From NCBI GenBank assembly GCA_021904315.1, contig CM038916.1, forward strand, positions 5,917,065-5,981,064: DNA of 64,000 nt, written 5' to 3'. Numbering within the stretch: the stretch's first letter is position 1; each line of letters starts with the position of its first letter. This document shows positions 23,584 to 36,332 of the stretch, one piece after another. The position numbers were made by a program, and so were the translations under genes. The stretch is from Sphagnum magellanicum (Eukaryota; Streptophyta; Sphagnopsida; Sphagnales; Sphagnaceae). The notes below the pieces were generated by a model. It was not told the DNA's origin. It saw only the letters and a program-made list of their open reading frames with translations, and did not search any database.

Positions 23584-26500
23584 ATGTTGGTGGTCTTTTT
23601 GCTAGATACCAGTGGTTCTATGAACCAGCAATGTGCCAATGGCCTCTCCCTCCTTGATTGTGCAAAGAGCGCTGTTGAACACTTCCATAAGGTCAAAATA
23701 ATTCCTTCTTCTATTACCAAGCTTCATAAAATTGCACACTTTCCATATCTGGATTGCAAGGTGAAAGCAAGCTCTACATTTCCCAGATGACACAGAAATG
23801 TGCTCTGCTGGAATTATGCTTTGAAATTTCTCTTCAAGCATTACCATATCTGGATGGGCAAGGTGAAGGCAAAGGTTCTGTGTTTCAAGACACAGAATTC
23901 AATTTACAGGAAATGAATTTTGCTCTGTAGAATAAGCAAGCATTCCTGTATCTAGATTTTCAAGGTGAAAGATAGGTCTACACTTCAAGCTGATGTTGTT
24001 GGGCTTTTGCTAGATCTTTATGGTTTCTCTTTTGGATTTCAAAATTGCATCATTTCATTACCAAGTTTCTTACACACTTCTCTTGGTGGGCAACTCTCCT
24101 TGCAGGTGCGGTCACGGGATGCAGCATCTCGGCTTGACAGGTTGGTGGTTCAATCTCCTTTCTTCACTGATAATGTACATAGATATTGACATCCACAGGC
24201 AAGGAGTGAAGGTGCACAATGAATGAAAAGCATGGGGTTGTCCACCTCTGAGGTCCATGAAGATGTAGCAAGAAGTGAAAACTGAAGTTTACAGAAGGAC
24301 AGAGATGTAGAGAGAGTCTGGGTCTGGCTGAAAGAATGAGCATGTTGTTGACACAGAAAATGTGAGATTGCAGGTACATGCTTGTCACTTGTGATGACGC
24401 CTCTGACTGCATCAAGGTTTGAATTCTGTTGCCTATACACATTTTGGTTTCAAACTGCTCAAGAAGAATCTTACAGTTTGGTGGTTTATGTATTTGTCTA
24501 ATTGTGTGGATGTTTTCGGCAGGTGGTGGATAAATATCCATTTACACATTTTATGCGCGCTCTCAAGAGTGTACAGGCACGTGACTTGACCAACATTGGT
24601 GGAGCACTTCAGCGCATTTTTTCCTTCCTTCATGTTCAGCGGTTAGCCCATGATATTGACCGATATGGTAATCTCACTACCACTACCTTTCGTGCCTTTG
24701 TTTTTACAGGCTCTTTTTTTAACCCTTGAGTGACTCAGTAGAGTTGCTCGCAGTTGGCCACATTGCATACTGACCTTTCATCACTGAGGACAAGATAATG
24801 ATAGGAAAGGAAGAGGATCTGATTGTGTTCTATGTTACAGGTCAAGGCCGTAACCCATGTGTGAATGATTTGACCACAATTCTCTTGGTTACAGATGGCA
24901 CTGAGCTGACTTCTCTGGTTTGTCACTTCCCATGCACCAATCCAATGTTAAATGGGAAAATCCTTATGTTTGTGAGAATTAATATCATTGTGTTTCGTGT
25001 GTTAAGTTTCTATTTTGATATGAGAGTGTTGTGTGCTGCATAATAGGCTGGGGTAAGTCAAAGCCTACAACTCAATGGACCTGCTCCATTGGGTGCTGAC
25101 TTGGCAGTGCAATTGTACCGATGGGATCAGAGAGTATTTGCAACCGTCCTCAGGTAATTCCATACTTCTGTCTGTGCCTACTCACTTTATAGCGATCTAC
25201 ATATTGACTCCTCCCCAAGTGTTCGCAATATGATGTTAAATCCTTGTCTTGACCGGTAACTGTAGAGAGTCATTTGTTGTAACAGGATACCATCCGTTAG
25301 TACAGCAGTTCTGGAAAGGAGTGGACCAATTCCTCAAAATGCCCCCATTTCTGGTGCCCAGTCAGCAGTTGCGATGGATGCCAACATTTCACATTTTTGT
25401 GAATCCACAGGGTGAGTTCCTTGTCTGAAGCTTTCATTGGCTTTTGTTCAAAGCAGGCCTCACTTTATCATTCCCAGTGTGTTCAAAGGTGAATTTAAGA
25501 GATCTGAATCCAACAGGATTAGTCTAAAAATACTTGATACCATTGGAATATTTTCTGGAGCTAGATTGCTCAGTTTGTTGCGTAATTTCACACTCATGCT
25601 CTTCAGTGGTAGCCCCAACATCATGACCTTTCTTGGGTACAGAGGGAAATGTTTTGTGGCAACAAACTTGAAGATTCTGATGCAGCATATAGAAGTCACT
25701 GCTTCGCGATTGCCACCATGTGTAATTGTTTCATTTGATCACATGTCTCAGCAAGGTTCTGCCCTCCCTCCACAGGTGAGTTTCTTATCTTTATCCATGT
25801 AATTCTTTCATTTGATCACATGTCTCAGCAAGGTTCTGCCCTCCCTCCACAGGTGAGTTTCTTATCTTTATCCTTTACACAATTATGACCACTCTTACAC
25901 TTCCTGGCATAGGGTATTTGGAAAGTTGGAAGCTGATTTTATTGTCAATACATTTCAGGTCTTCAGAGATAGTTTGAGACTAGATCCCCACATTCTTCAA
26001 CATTCCAAGAACAGTGACCCTTGAGAATCAAATCTGGCTTCACCCTTTTCAGTGGGTCTGTGGTGTTAGAGAGATAAAGTCTTTGGTTTCTATTGTTCTG
26101 GCATTGACATGAAGTTGAGTAAGATGTCTTTTGAGATTCTACAAGGGCTTGAAGGTCAAGTTAGAAAGATTAGGTGAACAGTGAAGGATGTGGGGGGGGG
26201 GCAGCTGCAGGTTCAGAGTCTGAAGAGTGAAGGATTTGTTAGTTCACACAAGCTTTTGAGAAAATGCGTTGTGTGTGACCAGGTGCATCTAGCATGCCAG
26301 CGTAAAATGCTATTGGTCCGGGGAGGTCAGGCTCAGGGTCAAGGCCACTGGCCTATACCTGAAGCCTATTGGCCAGACCCATCACACCTGGGTGTTCATC
26401 CGAGAGAAGCACACCCTGTGATTGCATACAAGCCCATGGATGCAGACCCCTATATCCCCTCAAACTTTGTCTTTGACAAATATGAGGTATTGAGAGTGGA

Positions 26501-29500
26501 GTTGCTTCATATTGAAATTGTTTATGAATGATCCCAGTGATTCACATTGATTTGGAGTGATGCCTGAACACATATGTTTTGCATGTAACAGATTGAATCT
26601 AACCCCATCACAGGCTTTCTTCTCAAAGCAGTGACGGGTGCATGCTGGCAAGTCTACATCAGGAATAGCAAAGGCCCCAATCACAACTATGGTGATCCAT
26701 TTGGGTGAATACTTTTTTTCTTTTTCAATATTCCATTATGGTTTTCATTCCAGACCTGCACAGGAATCAGATCAGACAAAAACTTGGTTTGTAACTGTGA
26801 CTTTGACAGATTTTTACGACTCAACCGTGGTGGGAGCAATCTTACACTTTTTGTCCTCCCCTACAATTACCCAGTGAGTAACATACCTTGGTAGTGCTCA
26901 TTGTAGGATGGATTTACTTCTTGGCAAAATTCCAGATGTATGGGGTTAGATATGGAGATTATAATGTTGGAATGCTGGTGACAATGTCTCATATTTGTTA
27001 CTGTTGTGGGGAGGACAAAAAGGTGTTATGGCATCTTCTTGATCAATTAGTGAAGATGCCTGGTGCTGCAAAAATGGCACCACCGCTGCAGTGGCGTCAA
27101 GATGTGGAACGGTATTGTAACAATATCCCTGCATACTATGTGCTACCGTTGCGCCAAGCCCTTAAGCGCTGGGGATTGAATGCCCATGTGGTTCCAGATT
27201 CCATGGAAAATTCCTTGCTTGCAGGTTTTGTGGGCACTCAATTGAAGAAACTGAAGGCAGAAGCAAGAGTAATTTTTGATGCGGACATGTCCCGTATCAT
27301 GGTATGAAAGCTCCCCCTACCTCTTGTTTGGATGTCCATATAATACACAATGTTTGTGGATGCATTCCAATCTTTTTGTTCAGGCATTGTCCTTTGCAAC
27401 TGTTTCAGAAGGTTATGACTCCAGCTGCTTTGATTCAGACACCGCTCCTTCATTTTATGAGAGTCTATCAAAGTACCCGTTACTGATAATCACCATCTTG
27501 GTGTTGGAACCAAATGCACCCACCTTGAAGGACTTGTGTTGGAGGATATGTTGTTAGCTGGAGTTTCCATGGCTGCAGGTGGGTTCATATTAAGATGACG
27601 TATATGTATGTGTATGCAGACTGAACAGCAGTCTTTAGGAATAAGCGGGAATGCCCATAGGTCATCTGGAAGGACTCTTCCACAGCTTGGTCCCACAAGC
27701 ACTGAAGCACCTCCCGGGTTCAAAACAACAGGAAATGTTTCATTCCAGCCACGGGGAATTGGTCATAGTGAGCAAGCCACAAGCCGCAAAATGGGGTGGG
27801 AGATGCTTTTGCCTTCAGGCCCATCACCACCTCATGCACCCCCTCCCAATGCAGCTGCTGCTGCTCCCTTTGCTCCTCCTAGTCTTGGTATGATGGGACC
27901 TGAAGTTGCAGCAACTCCCTCTCTCAGTGGTGGTATCATGAAGGATGTACTTCTGTTCAAAAATCCATTTGATGTTCCCCGTGACCAATTGCTCAGGTTT
28001 TCTTCTCTTCCTAACTTGCTTGCCATTTTGGATTTGAATTGGACAAAGGAAGGGATTTCTTTTGATTGTGGAAAATTGCTTTCTGACTTTCAGCTTGGAG
28101 ATTATCAATTGGTTTTCCTTCTGTTACTTTACAGATCTCTCTCTGTCTGAGATGATGTGGTATTCTCTCTATTGGTGGATACAGACAGCTACAATATCTA
28201 CCCATACGAGTTGCCTTGGCAGCAGATGCACGACATCAGAACCAGAGAAGTGATCGAGTGGGTGGCAAAACTTTGAATTCCAGCATCAGCAACCTTGCTG
28301 CTCGCCTGGCAGCCAAGGAAGAAGAAGAAGCCCGACATTCACTCCCAATTGAGAAGGCACCTACTCAATACATGTTATCTTTCACTGTCTTTATGTTTCA
28401 AGAATTGCAATGAAATAGTAGTGTATTGACAGTGCTTGGAGTTGTGGGAAGGCATATTTGTTTGGCTCTGATTATTTCTAACAGTTTTCAGGCACTTGCT
28501 GGATCCAAATTTTACTTACCACTCAAGTGTAATCTTCCACCATGCAATCACATAGACTTTCTATGGAATGTTTTGGTTTTTTTTCGTGACAAATTCTGAT
28601 TTCTGGAGCAGATGGGTGATTTCAATGAGGCACTTCTAAAACAACAGCCCCCTCGCAATCCTTTTGTGAGTTATTTCTTCTCCTGTGGCTTCTTTATAAG
28701 AAAAACTTGCATGTAGAAGAAGGATCTAGTATTAAGCTAGTGTAACTCAATTGGTTTAGGGCAGGGTTCCTTGCTGTTTTCTCTAACTGCAGGGTCGTAG
28801 GCATCTTAGCTTATGATGTGAGTTGCAAAACTTTTTTTGTAGGCTGAAGAGCCAGACAGAAGCAAGCAGCAACGCACTATGTTTGGCAACCCATATAGGC
28901 AGGAAAAGAGTGATGGAAGTGCGGATGAAGCCTGGCTTGAAGGGACTAGTCCTTTGTTACGTGGCCGCAAGCGGCGACGCCGGTTACCTTTGGACTCTGC
29001 TGCCTCTGTCACTTCTCTGTCCTCCTCTGCCTCAGACTCAACAGTGGAAGTTTCCTCAACCGAAGTCACCTCTCCTCCAAAACCAGGTCTTGACATTGGA
29101 ACCACAACAGATGGCAAATCTCCTGACACTCTACTTCCACCTCTGACCGACCACAAACTTGGGGACCAAAGAAACTTTGTAAAGGGCACTGAAAGTGTGG
29201 AGGAGAAATCTGATCCAAAGTATTTGAAGTCTGGACTGGGTGCAGAAAGACCAAATGACTTATCAGAGAAAGGAATCATAACTGTCAACAACACTGTCGA
29301 AGAAGCAACTGAGGCAGTTCCTACCAATAATATTGAGAACACAATGATAGTGGAACACAGTGGCCAACAACGCCGAATTCTAGTGGTGACACCTTTAGGG
29401 TCTCATCAAGAACAATCTCAAGTTGTTGCATTCCTTCTCTCTGTGATCAAAGCTCTCAAATATTCAAAGCCGTCAAATACAAAGAAGGTACTTCTTCCCT

Positions 29501-30186
29501 GACCTCATGCAAACCAGTCTGGCTTTGGTTGTTTGTTCTCTATCTGAACACTGGATCTTGCAGTAAATCTTGTAACCCACTTGTCATTATTGGCAATCCT
29601 AGATTTGAGTTGACAACAGATCAATCTCAGACCTCCATGCCTTGAATGGCAGTGTACAAGGTATCCATTTTCCTGCTTTTTGTGGATGATTATAATGGTG
29701 TTAACTTTGCTGTTTTCAATCGCTCCAGTTGTTTGAGCTTCTATCAGTGCCAGATTTTCCAGTTGACAAAAGCAATTTTTTGGAGCAGCTTATTATTCAG
29801 GTGCAAAAATATCTTTTTTGTAATTTTTTGCATGACAGATATCTTGAAATATAACTGTAGATTTGCAGAAGTAATTGAAATCTGGGTGTTGAGAACTTTT
29901 CTGTTTGTAACATGAAGAAATGGATGCAGCTGTTTCAGTTACATTGCAGACCATGTGAAGTTTAGTAGATGTAGTCAATGGACATGCATGTGCTGGAAAG
30001 CAGCTGTACATTTAGGTAGTCAACTTTTGGATTCAGGGTTTCAAATGTGCATAACATGAGCCTGAATATGAAATGTTCCTACTGTACTGGCAGGCACAAC
30101 GGTATAACAAAGTGGCAGTTGCAAAAGAGTTGGTGGAGTATCGTGAGAAACTCAGTACCCATCAACCAGAAATAAACCCACAGTAG
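23584..30186 (+). CDS. INTS6: Integrator complex subunit 6 (VWA domain protein), 19 exons, 966 aa
   Basis: INTS6 is the VWA-type subunit of Integrator, which cleaves and terminates nascent RNA polymerase II transcripts (snRNA 3' ends, promoter-proximal attenuation). In animals it helps carry PP2A to the complex. Exons: 23584-23691, 24106-24140, 24374-24416, 24523-24667, 24841-24917, 25047-25153, 25286-25411, 25643-25775, 26283-26486, 26592-26704, 26810-26873, 27023-27301, 27409-27462, 27620-27996, 28185-28356, 28612-28665, 28843-29487, 29729-29800, 30094-30186. Their lengths sum to 967 codons. The protein starts MLVVFLLDTSGSMN, an intact MIDAS D8-x-S-x-S. YGQGRNP, LLVTDGTELTSL, YRWDQRVFA, GHWPIPEAYWPD, VFDKYE, CWQVYI, LFVLPYNYP, WRQDVERY, FGNPYR and SPLLRGRKRRRR follow in INTS6 order. 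Residues about 870-960 match the INTS6/DDX26B C-terminal domain. Exon 13 (weak donor AGA|GTCTAT) and the exon 15 end (AAG|GCACCT, a GC donor) are the least certain. Human INTS6 is 887 aa. Confidence 0.94.
23741..24000. repeat. Three diverged tandem repeats inside INTS6 intron 1
   Basis: CCATATCTGGAT..GCAAGGTGAA-type openings recur near 23,747, 23,844 and 23,945, each followed by TCTACATTTC/TCTGTGTTTC/TCTACACTTC, a period of about 97-100 bp. They lie wholly in the intron between exons 1 and 2. Confidence 0.7.
25722..25873. repeat. 77-bp tandem duplication spanning the INTS6 exon 8 / intron 8 boundary
   Basis: Copy 1 at 25722-25798 and copy 2 at 25799-25873 are nearly identical (one internal substitution, GTAATTG versus GTAATTC). 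Copy 1 contains the last 54 bases of exon 8 and its donor CAG|GTGAGT at 25776. Copy 2 therefore carries an identical donor at 25853. Using the second donor would add 77 nt, which reads into an in-frame TAA soon after the first donor. Confidence 0.95.
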
Positions 30187-31723
30187 TTGCGTCTGGGCAT
30201 TCTTCTTCTCTCCCATGGTGATTTAGTTCCTTTGTATATGTTTCACATGCAGGAGTAGACAGACACCCAATCAGGTCAATTTGCAGCCTTTGTATCGAAG
30301 CATAGTTTAATGTAAACCTACAGACTTAAGATCACCCTCTAAAGGGGTTTGGGGGTGGGGGAACTAGCACTCTTGAATTAAAATGATTGCATATTGAACT
30401 GAAAATGGTCAGTAATCTTTCAATTGAACTCCTCATGAGCCTCACTCTTGAAGTCTGCTCAAAAGTCTTCCCAGTTGAAAAGAGTGGAGAAATTTTCCAG
30501 AAGTGGTCACTGATTAGTCTCATTGTCTAGGTGTGTCAAAGTAGTAGTCAATATTCCTATGAGAGGTCTAAGATCTGTTCTGATAAGGCAGTTTGTTGAT
30601 GCTTACAGTTGCGAGAAAACTGGGTAACTGGAAAAGCACTAACCAAGTTTGTGTGCAGGTTGTTTTTCCCCATGTGATGCAGTTTGGTTGCTGTCAGCAC
30701 AAGTTGGATCTGTACTCGGTATGGTTTTGGTTGCTGTTGGTAAGCATCTGAGAACACATTTCCTCTAATTCAAATTCTTCATAAGGCTTCTACTAGTCAC
30801 TGCTTTTATTGGTTTTGCAACAGAAGCTTTGCATAGTTTTGCAGATTTGACCTCTCAAACCTACTTGTCCTCAGTCCCTGCATATCCAGATCTCCAATTT
30901 TGATACACGAGCCATTTTTGGGGTCCAGGTGTTCACTGAACATGCAAACCAGTGCTGAATCCTATGCCACCCATGTTAAGGTAGTAGACTAACAAACACT
31001 TAAATCACTGAATTAGTTATACAATCTTAAAGTAGGACGGCACAAGAGCTATGATAAAAGAACATTTGTAACTGATGAAATGTGAAGGTCTACATACTAT
31101 CAGGTTATGAATCATTCAAGTAACAAGCAGGTCATCACAGCTACGATTGAGCATTTGTGGCTGAAATCTGAAGGCAGGTATATACATATGTACTATTATC
31201 TTATGAATCATTCTGAAAACACGCAGCTGATTGTGTAATGACTGTGCCCTTTATAGCCCATTCAAACTTGAAACTAAAAACTTCCCTTACTGGATCTAGA
31301 ACTTCTCACCTAGACGTGTGTGGTTCTATGGAACATGCTCAACCATCATATGCACAAATTACTGTTCCAAATGTCACTCACATTTGGTCAAGTTGGAGCC
31401 AAAATTTTATGCTCAAATTTTACACCAATTCAGTCTCTTCCAACAAATTGCTCATACTACACCAAAATCAGACAACAAGTATATCACTTGGGACATATTG
31501 CTTACATACTCGACATGATCCAAAGTATGTCACAAGTCATGGACTGCCTTAATTCCACCTAACCATTACATAAGTGTTAGTGATATAATTTTACAAGTAT
31601 TAGTTCTTATTATTGATGAATGAATTAATCATGTATATCACTACTGGGTCCTTGTCCTACTCCATTAGAATGAATATCATGAAAACAAACTAACTAGGAC
31701 AACATTCAATACATTCCAACTTT
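30187..31723. other. 3' flank of INTS6, no further gene seen
   Basis: Includes the INTS6 3' UTR (a GGGGTTTGGGGGTGGGG tract lies at about 30,344-30,360) and unique sequence. Short frames only, none convincing. Confidence 0.5.
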
Positions 31724-31951
31724 GGAGATTAATTCAATAGAATCCACATACAATACTAATCACAACAAAATTGAAGAAAGAACATCTTTTCCATTTCATA
31801 GAATCACGAAGCTTTACAATGTTTGTCCCCTTTTCTTTGGAGATTAATTCAATAGAATCCACATACAATGCTAATAATCACAACAAAATTGAAGAAAGAA
31901 CATCTTTTCCATTTCATAGAATCATGAAGCTTTACGTCTTTCCCCTTTTCT
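31724..31951. repeat. 115-bp tandem duplication
   Basis: GGAGATTAATTCAATAGAAT begins both copies (31724 and 31839), which then agree through CACAACAAAATTGAAGAAAG and TTTCATAGAATCA to CCCCTTTTCTT with small indels. Recent and non-coding. Confidence 0.93.
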
Positions 31952-34900
31952 TCCTCTCACCTCTCCTATACTTGCTATATCTCCCTAATAAATCAGCTGA
32001 AACATATAGGTAATGATCCTCATAACCCCCCTAAAGTCAGTCAAAATGTCTTTTATACTCCTTGCAAAATGGTTATAATTGCCTAACTATCTAGCAAATC
32101 AACTTGCCACAAGTTGACTATACTTTGCTATCATAACAATATGCTACTATATCGACTTGCCTACTTTGTCATAACAATTTGCCTATTCTATCATACCAAA
32201 TTGCCTACTTTATCATATCAACTTGTTTACACATACTTTTTTGTCATGTCGACTTGCCTATATATCTACTAGTCTATCTCCTTTTCCTAACCATAAGAAC
32301 ATAGGGTTCTTGGTTTGGCCAAACTAACACCCTTCATTGCACCATCCATTGGATGCTTGTTATGACTTAATTATGGATGAACTTCAACTAAGTTATTAGA
32401 GTGATGCCTTGTTGGGCACACCATCACACCTTATTTGTCTTCTTGTGGTCACTTGGTTGTGATCCTTAGAATTTTCAAAATAAAAGACTAGATTCAAAAA
32501 CTTAGCACATGATCCCCAAAAAAGGTAGAACAACAAAAAAAATAAATTAACTACTGACTGCCTACCTCTAGTCTATGTTACATAAACTTTTAACTTGTAA
32601 AGTTGTAGGGTTATAAGCTACATGGCCATGGGGCTATGATGACTATGTAAGGGTTATTGGGGGTTATATAGGGGCTATGGAAGCTATAGGCTATAAGCTA
32701 TGGGTTTTCAAATTTCAATTGTTGGGTTTAAGGTTTGTGTTTGTGGGTTTGGAGTTCTATTTTTTTGGGGTTTAGCTTTTAGGATGTAAGGTTTGGGTTT
32801 ACATAGTTTGGATTTTTGTGTTTTTAGGGTTTTGGTTTTTAAGGCTTAGGGTAATTTTCAAGGTTGTGGTCAAGAAAAGTGATAAGGATGAATGTGTTCT
32901 TAGAAAATGTGTTTTGAGGTTTGTGTTTGGGTGTAATAAGGTGGGTAAATAAAAATTCAACCCCAAAGGTGTCAATTTAAGTGTAAGTTATGCAAGAAGG
33001 AAAATATTTGGATCTAAATGACATAGAAGCTCATGGGGACTATATAAGGTGGAGTTCTTAAGTTCAAACATTTTTTCCATTCATTTTTATTTGAGCACAC
33101 AAGGTGTGTTCTTGAAGCTCTAACATTGGTTCTTCTTCCAATAGTGATGATTAAAGTTCCTCATACGTGATGAAGAGAAGTCATAATGTTTTTCCAATGT
33201 GCTTTTGTTTCTTGCAATTCCAAAGACCTTTTCAATGCCAATGAATAAAAAAAAGGGGGCTAGGTAATCCATTGATTTGGCTATAGGGGTATGAAACATG
33301 TTGGCCACAATGTGAACCATCCATACAAATTATTCAAGAACCTTACCAACTTCACTTTGACAAAGTTTGAAAAGTTGGCATCCTAGGTAATGCTTATGAT
33401 TGCCTCCCGGATTAAGTCTAAACGTGAATCCTTTTGTCAAAATATAAGATCTAATTTTAAGGGTTATGGTTAAGGTTTTGGGGCCTAGTTTTTATGATAT
33501 GGATATATTTTTAAGATGAAGATGTTCAAGTCATGGTTATTCATATTGTTTCTAAAATATGATAGTGCCATCAAGTTCAATGCTATGATGTGAAATTAGT
33601 CAAAATCTTCATTATGTGATGAGGATTTGTTCATGGCATCATGCATTAATCATGCCCTTGCAAATGAAATTTTCTTGGCCCACACCTCAAGAGAAAGTGG
33701 TATTGACTAAGCAATTGTTGAAAATTGTCAGGATGCATTGGTTATAAATGGGACAATGGTCGAAATTTGGAAACCATGGAAGGAAAAGGCACACTAAACA
33801 TGGCTTAATGGCCAAAAATATATACATGTGGTGAATATCATTTTAGATCATCATGGCCTACTCATCTACATATAAATGGGCTACCTTGGGTCCTACTATG
33901 ATGTTAACATCCCCCACCAAATGTCTACCAAGACTAGTGTTGGTGTTTTACTTTCAAAGATGGTTACTTTGTAATACCTTTTGGAAGATCCAAGGTAAAT
34001 GGGGAAGAAATGTTTATTATGTGAAAAATGGGGAAACGAAAATCACCTCCAAATGTAAACCATTGCGTAATTTGAACCATCAACAACAAAATGCATGTGG
34101 AGTTTAGAGTGCAAGTAGAATGAGGAATTTATGGGCTTAGGAAGTGGAGATGATTCATGAAGAGATTTGATTCCACAATACCAAAATGTACACATTTATT
34201 CCAAACCACAATTCTACTCACTAACCTCCTACACTTGAAATTCATGGACCTCACATATGATGTCATTGGAGAACACAATTTTGACATAGTTGGAGAAGGA
34301 TGGGTAGGGGGCTTTTAATTACATGTCCAAAATTGTCATAACCTTGGTCCTAAACTCCTCCTTTAATATTATTCATAGTCTTGTAACTATCTTCAAATTG
34401 TCTATTTTAATTTTTTTTCCTCTCACAATTAATGTTAAATTTTTTAAATAGAAGAAAGCATCATGGACACTTAAGGTGGAAGAAAAGTGGTTCCCCCTAC
34501 TTGCCATGCTCTTGGATTGCACAATCTACATTTCACCCTTACTCACATTTTCAAGTGGAACACCTAGGTACATATGCATGCATATGATTAGGATTGGACA
34601 TGGTTGCATGAATGGTAAGTACATTTGAATCAAAAGAGTTAAGAGACGTAGACTTAAGAGATGGAATGGACATTGGGATGCCATCAATTAAAGTTTATTA
34701 TCTCCTTAATACATTTTTTGCAATGTGTCCATCTATGGTTTTTAGGTGTTTCAATACTTCATCACAATGTAAAAATGCCTTTTCTATATCCTTTTATTTG
34801 AATTGTCCATCTTCGATTTCTTATTGATCTCATGTAGGTTGTCCTTCTTGAAATCTCCTTTTGAAATAGAGTAAGCATTTTGGTAATCTTGGTAAATAGA

Positions 34901-36327
34901 CTTCAAAACTATAGTTGGATTAAGATGGGTTGCATGTTTCTTGTCAAAGTTATAAATGGTAAAATATATGTTGTACAAATCTACTAATGTTTTGAGTTGT
35001 AAATACTCCATAATTTGCTAAACTTTTTTTTTTTTTGCAATTTTATTTTCCCTTATGCGAGGTGATAAACTTAGATTGTTAGATATTTGCCATGAACTCA
35101 CCTACCTTTAGAAAGCTTTCCATTGTTTTAAAAACCCACACACATAACATTCACACTTAGACCTAAAAAAACCTAGGGGGGACATTTAGTGTAAAGTTTG
35201 GGATCTACATGTGTCAAATGACCATTTTTAAAGGGGTATTAAATAATTTTCCAACCTATTTTTTATCACCTTATTGTTAGTTAATTAGTTAATATATTCA
35301 TATTAAAACCACCCTGTATTAATTATAATCCATTATTTCAAATTATTGCATACCCTATCTTATAATTAAATTGATTATTTGAATAAAATGTACCCTATTT
35401 TTTAACTAATAATTTAACCCAACAACCAATATATTACACCCTATATTTTTACTCATGTATTTTTAACTTTTTTTTACTAGTGTTCCCCAGGTAATCAAAC
35501 AACCAAAATTGTGTCACCAAAACTATTTTTGTATTTCCAAAACAATTACATTCATTGAATTTTAAAATTGTGGAGCCATTTGGAATAAGTGTGTGTCAAT
35601 TTTGTACCCATAAATCCAAATGGGACCACCAAAAATTGTCCAATTGAGCTCTATAGACCAAATCAATTTTTTTGAAATCAATTTGAAACCCACATACTTT
35701 AATACCATCATGTTGGACTATCCAATTGAGTTGCAAAACTACTTGAAGCAATTGAAGGTCAATTTCATACCCTAATATGATCATCAAGGACTCTCCAATC
35801 AAATTATAGACCAAATGAAAAAAATTGGATGTCAATTTCATACCCATTTGCTTTAGTTGTGCCATGATTTAATTGAATCATGGCCTATTAGGGTTTAGGA
35901 ACAATCTCACAAACCATCCAACAACATAATGACTACAAATTATAGAAAAAGGCTTGCCAAAACATAAGGTCCTTGATGAAACAATCATAAAACATATCAT
36001 TCTCTTGTTTTGTTTAGGTTACAAGGACCACATCTTTGGTTGAGGGTCAAACCTCACCTTAAAAAATATAGCCATAATATAGAAACACTTAACTTGTGTA
36101 CAACTATAAACTAAAATTTTCTAGCAAGGCGTGCACCTCTATTATAATAGATGGGGGCTTCAATGGTTGTCTTCACACGCACTCAAAAAAATTGTCAATT
36201 GTGATCATTCTCACTCTTGTCACTACTCAAGCAAAATGTTATTTGTTCTTATTCTTGTCACACATAGAAGTCGTTTTGGTGTTCTTGTCATTCCTCAATT
36301 GAAATCTCAATCATTTATACTTTCATG
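31952..36327. other. Gene desert with short degenerate repeats
   Basis: 32,090-32,250 has loose repeats of about 35 bp built on CAACTTGCC.ACT..TATCATA. 32,600-32,860 is G/T-biased with TTTAGGG/GGGTTT-like phrases, resembling very degenerate telomere-type sequence. 35,565-35,865 has about four imperfect copies of a unit of about 77 bp (CCAATTGAG .. GTCAATTTCATACCC). No gene recognised on either strand. Confidence 0.5.
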
Positions 36328-36332
36328 CCACT

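Noticed and set aside
25959-26030. Possible extra exon in INTS6 intron 8 (acceptor TTTCAG, reading VFRDSLRLDP..)
   Set aside because: Runs into a stop after 21 codons without a donor that keeps frame, while joining exon 8 directly to 26283 keeps frame and matches the family.
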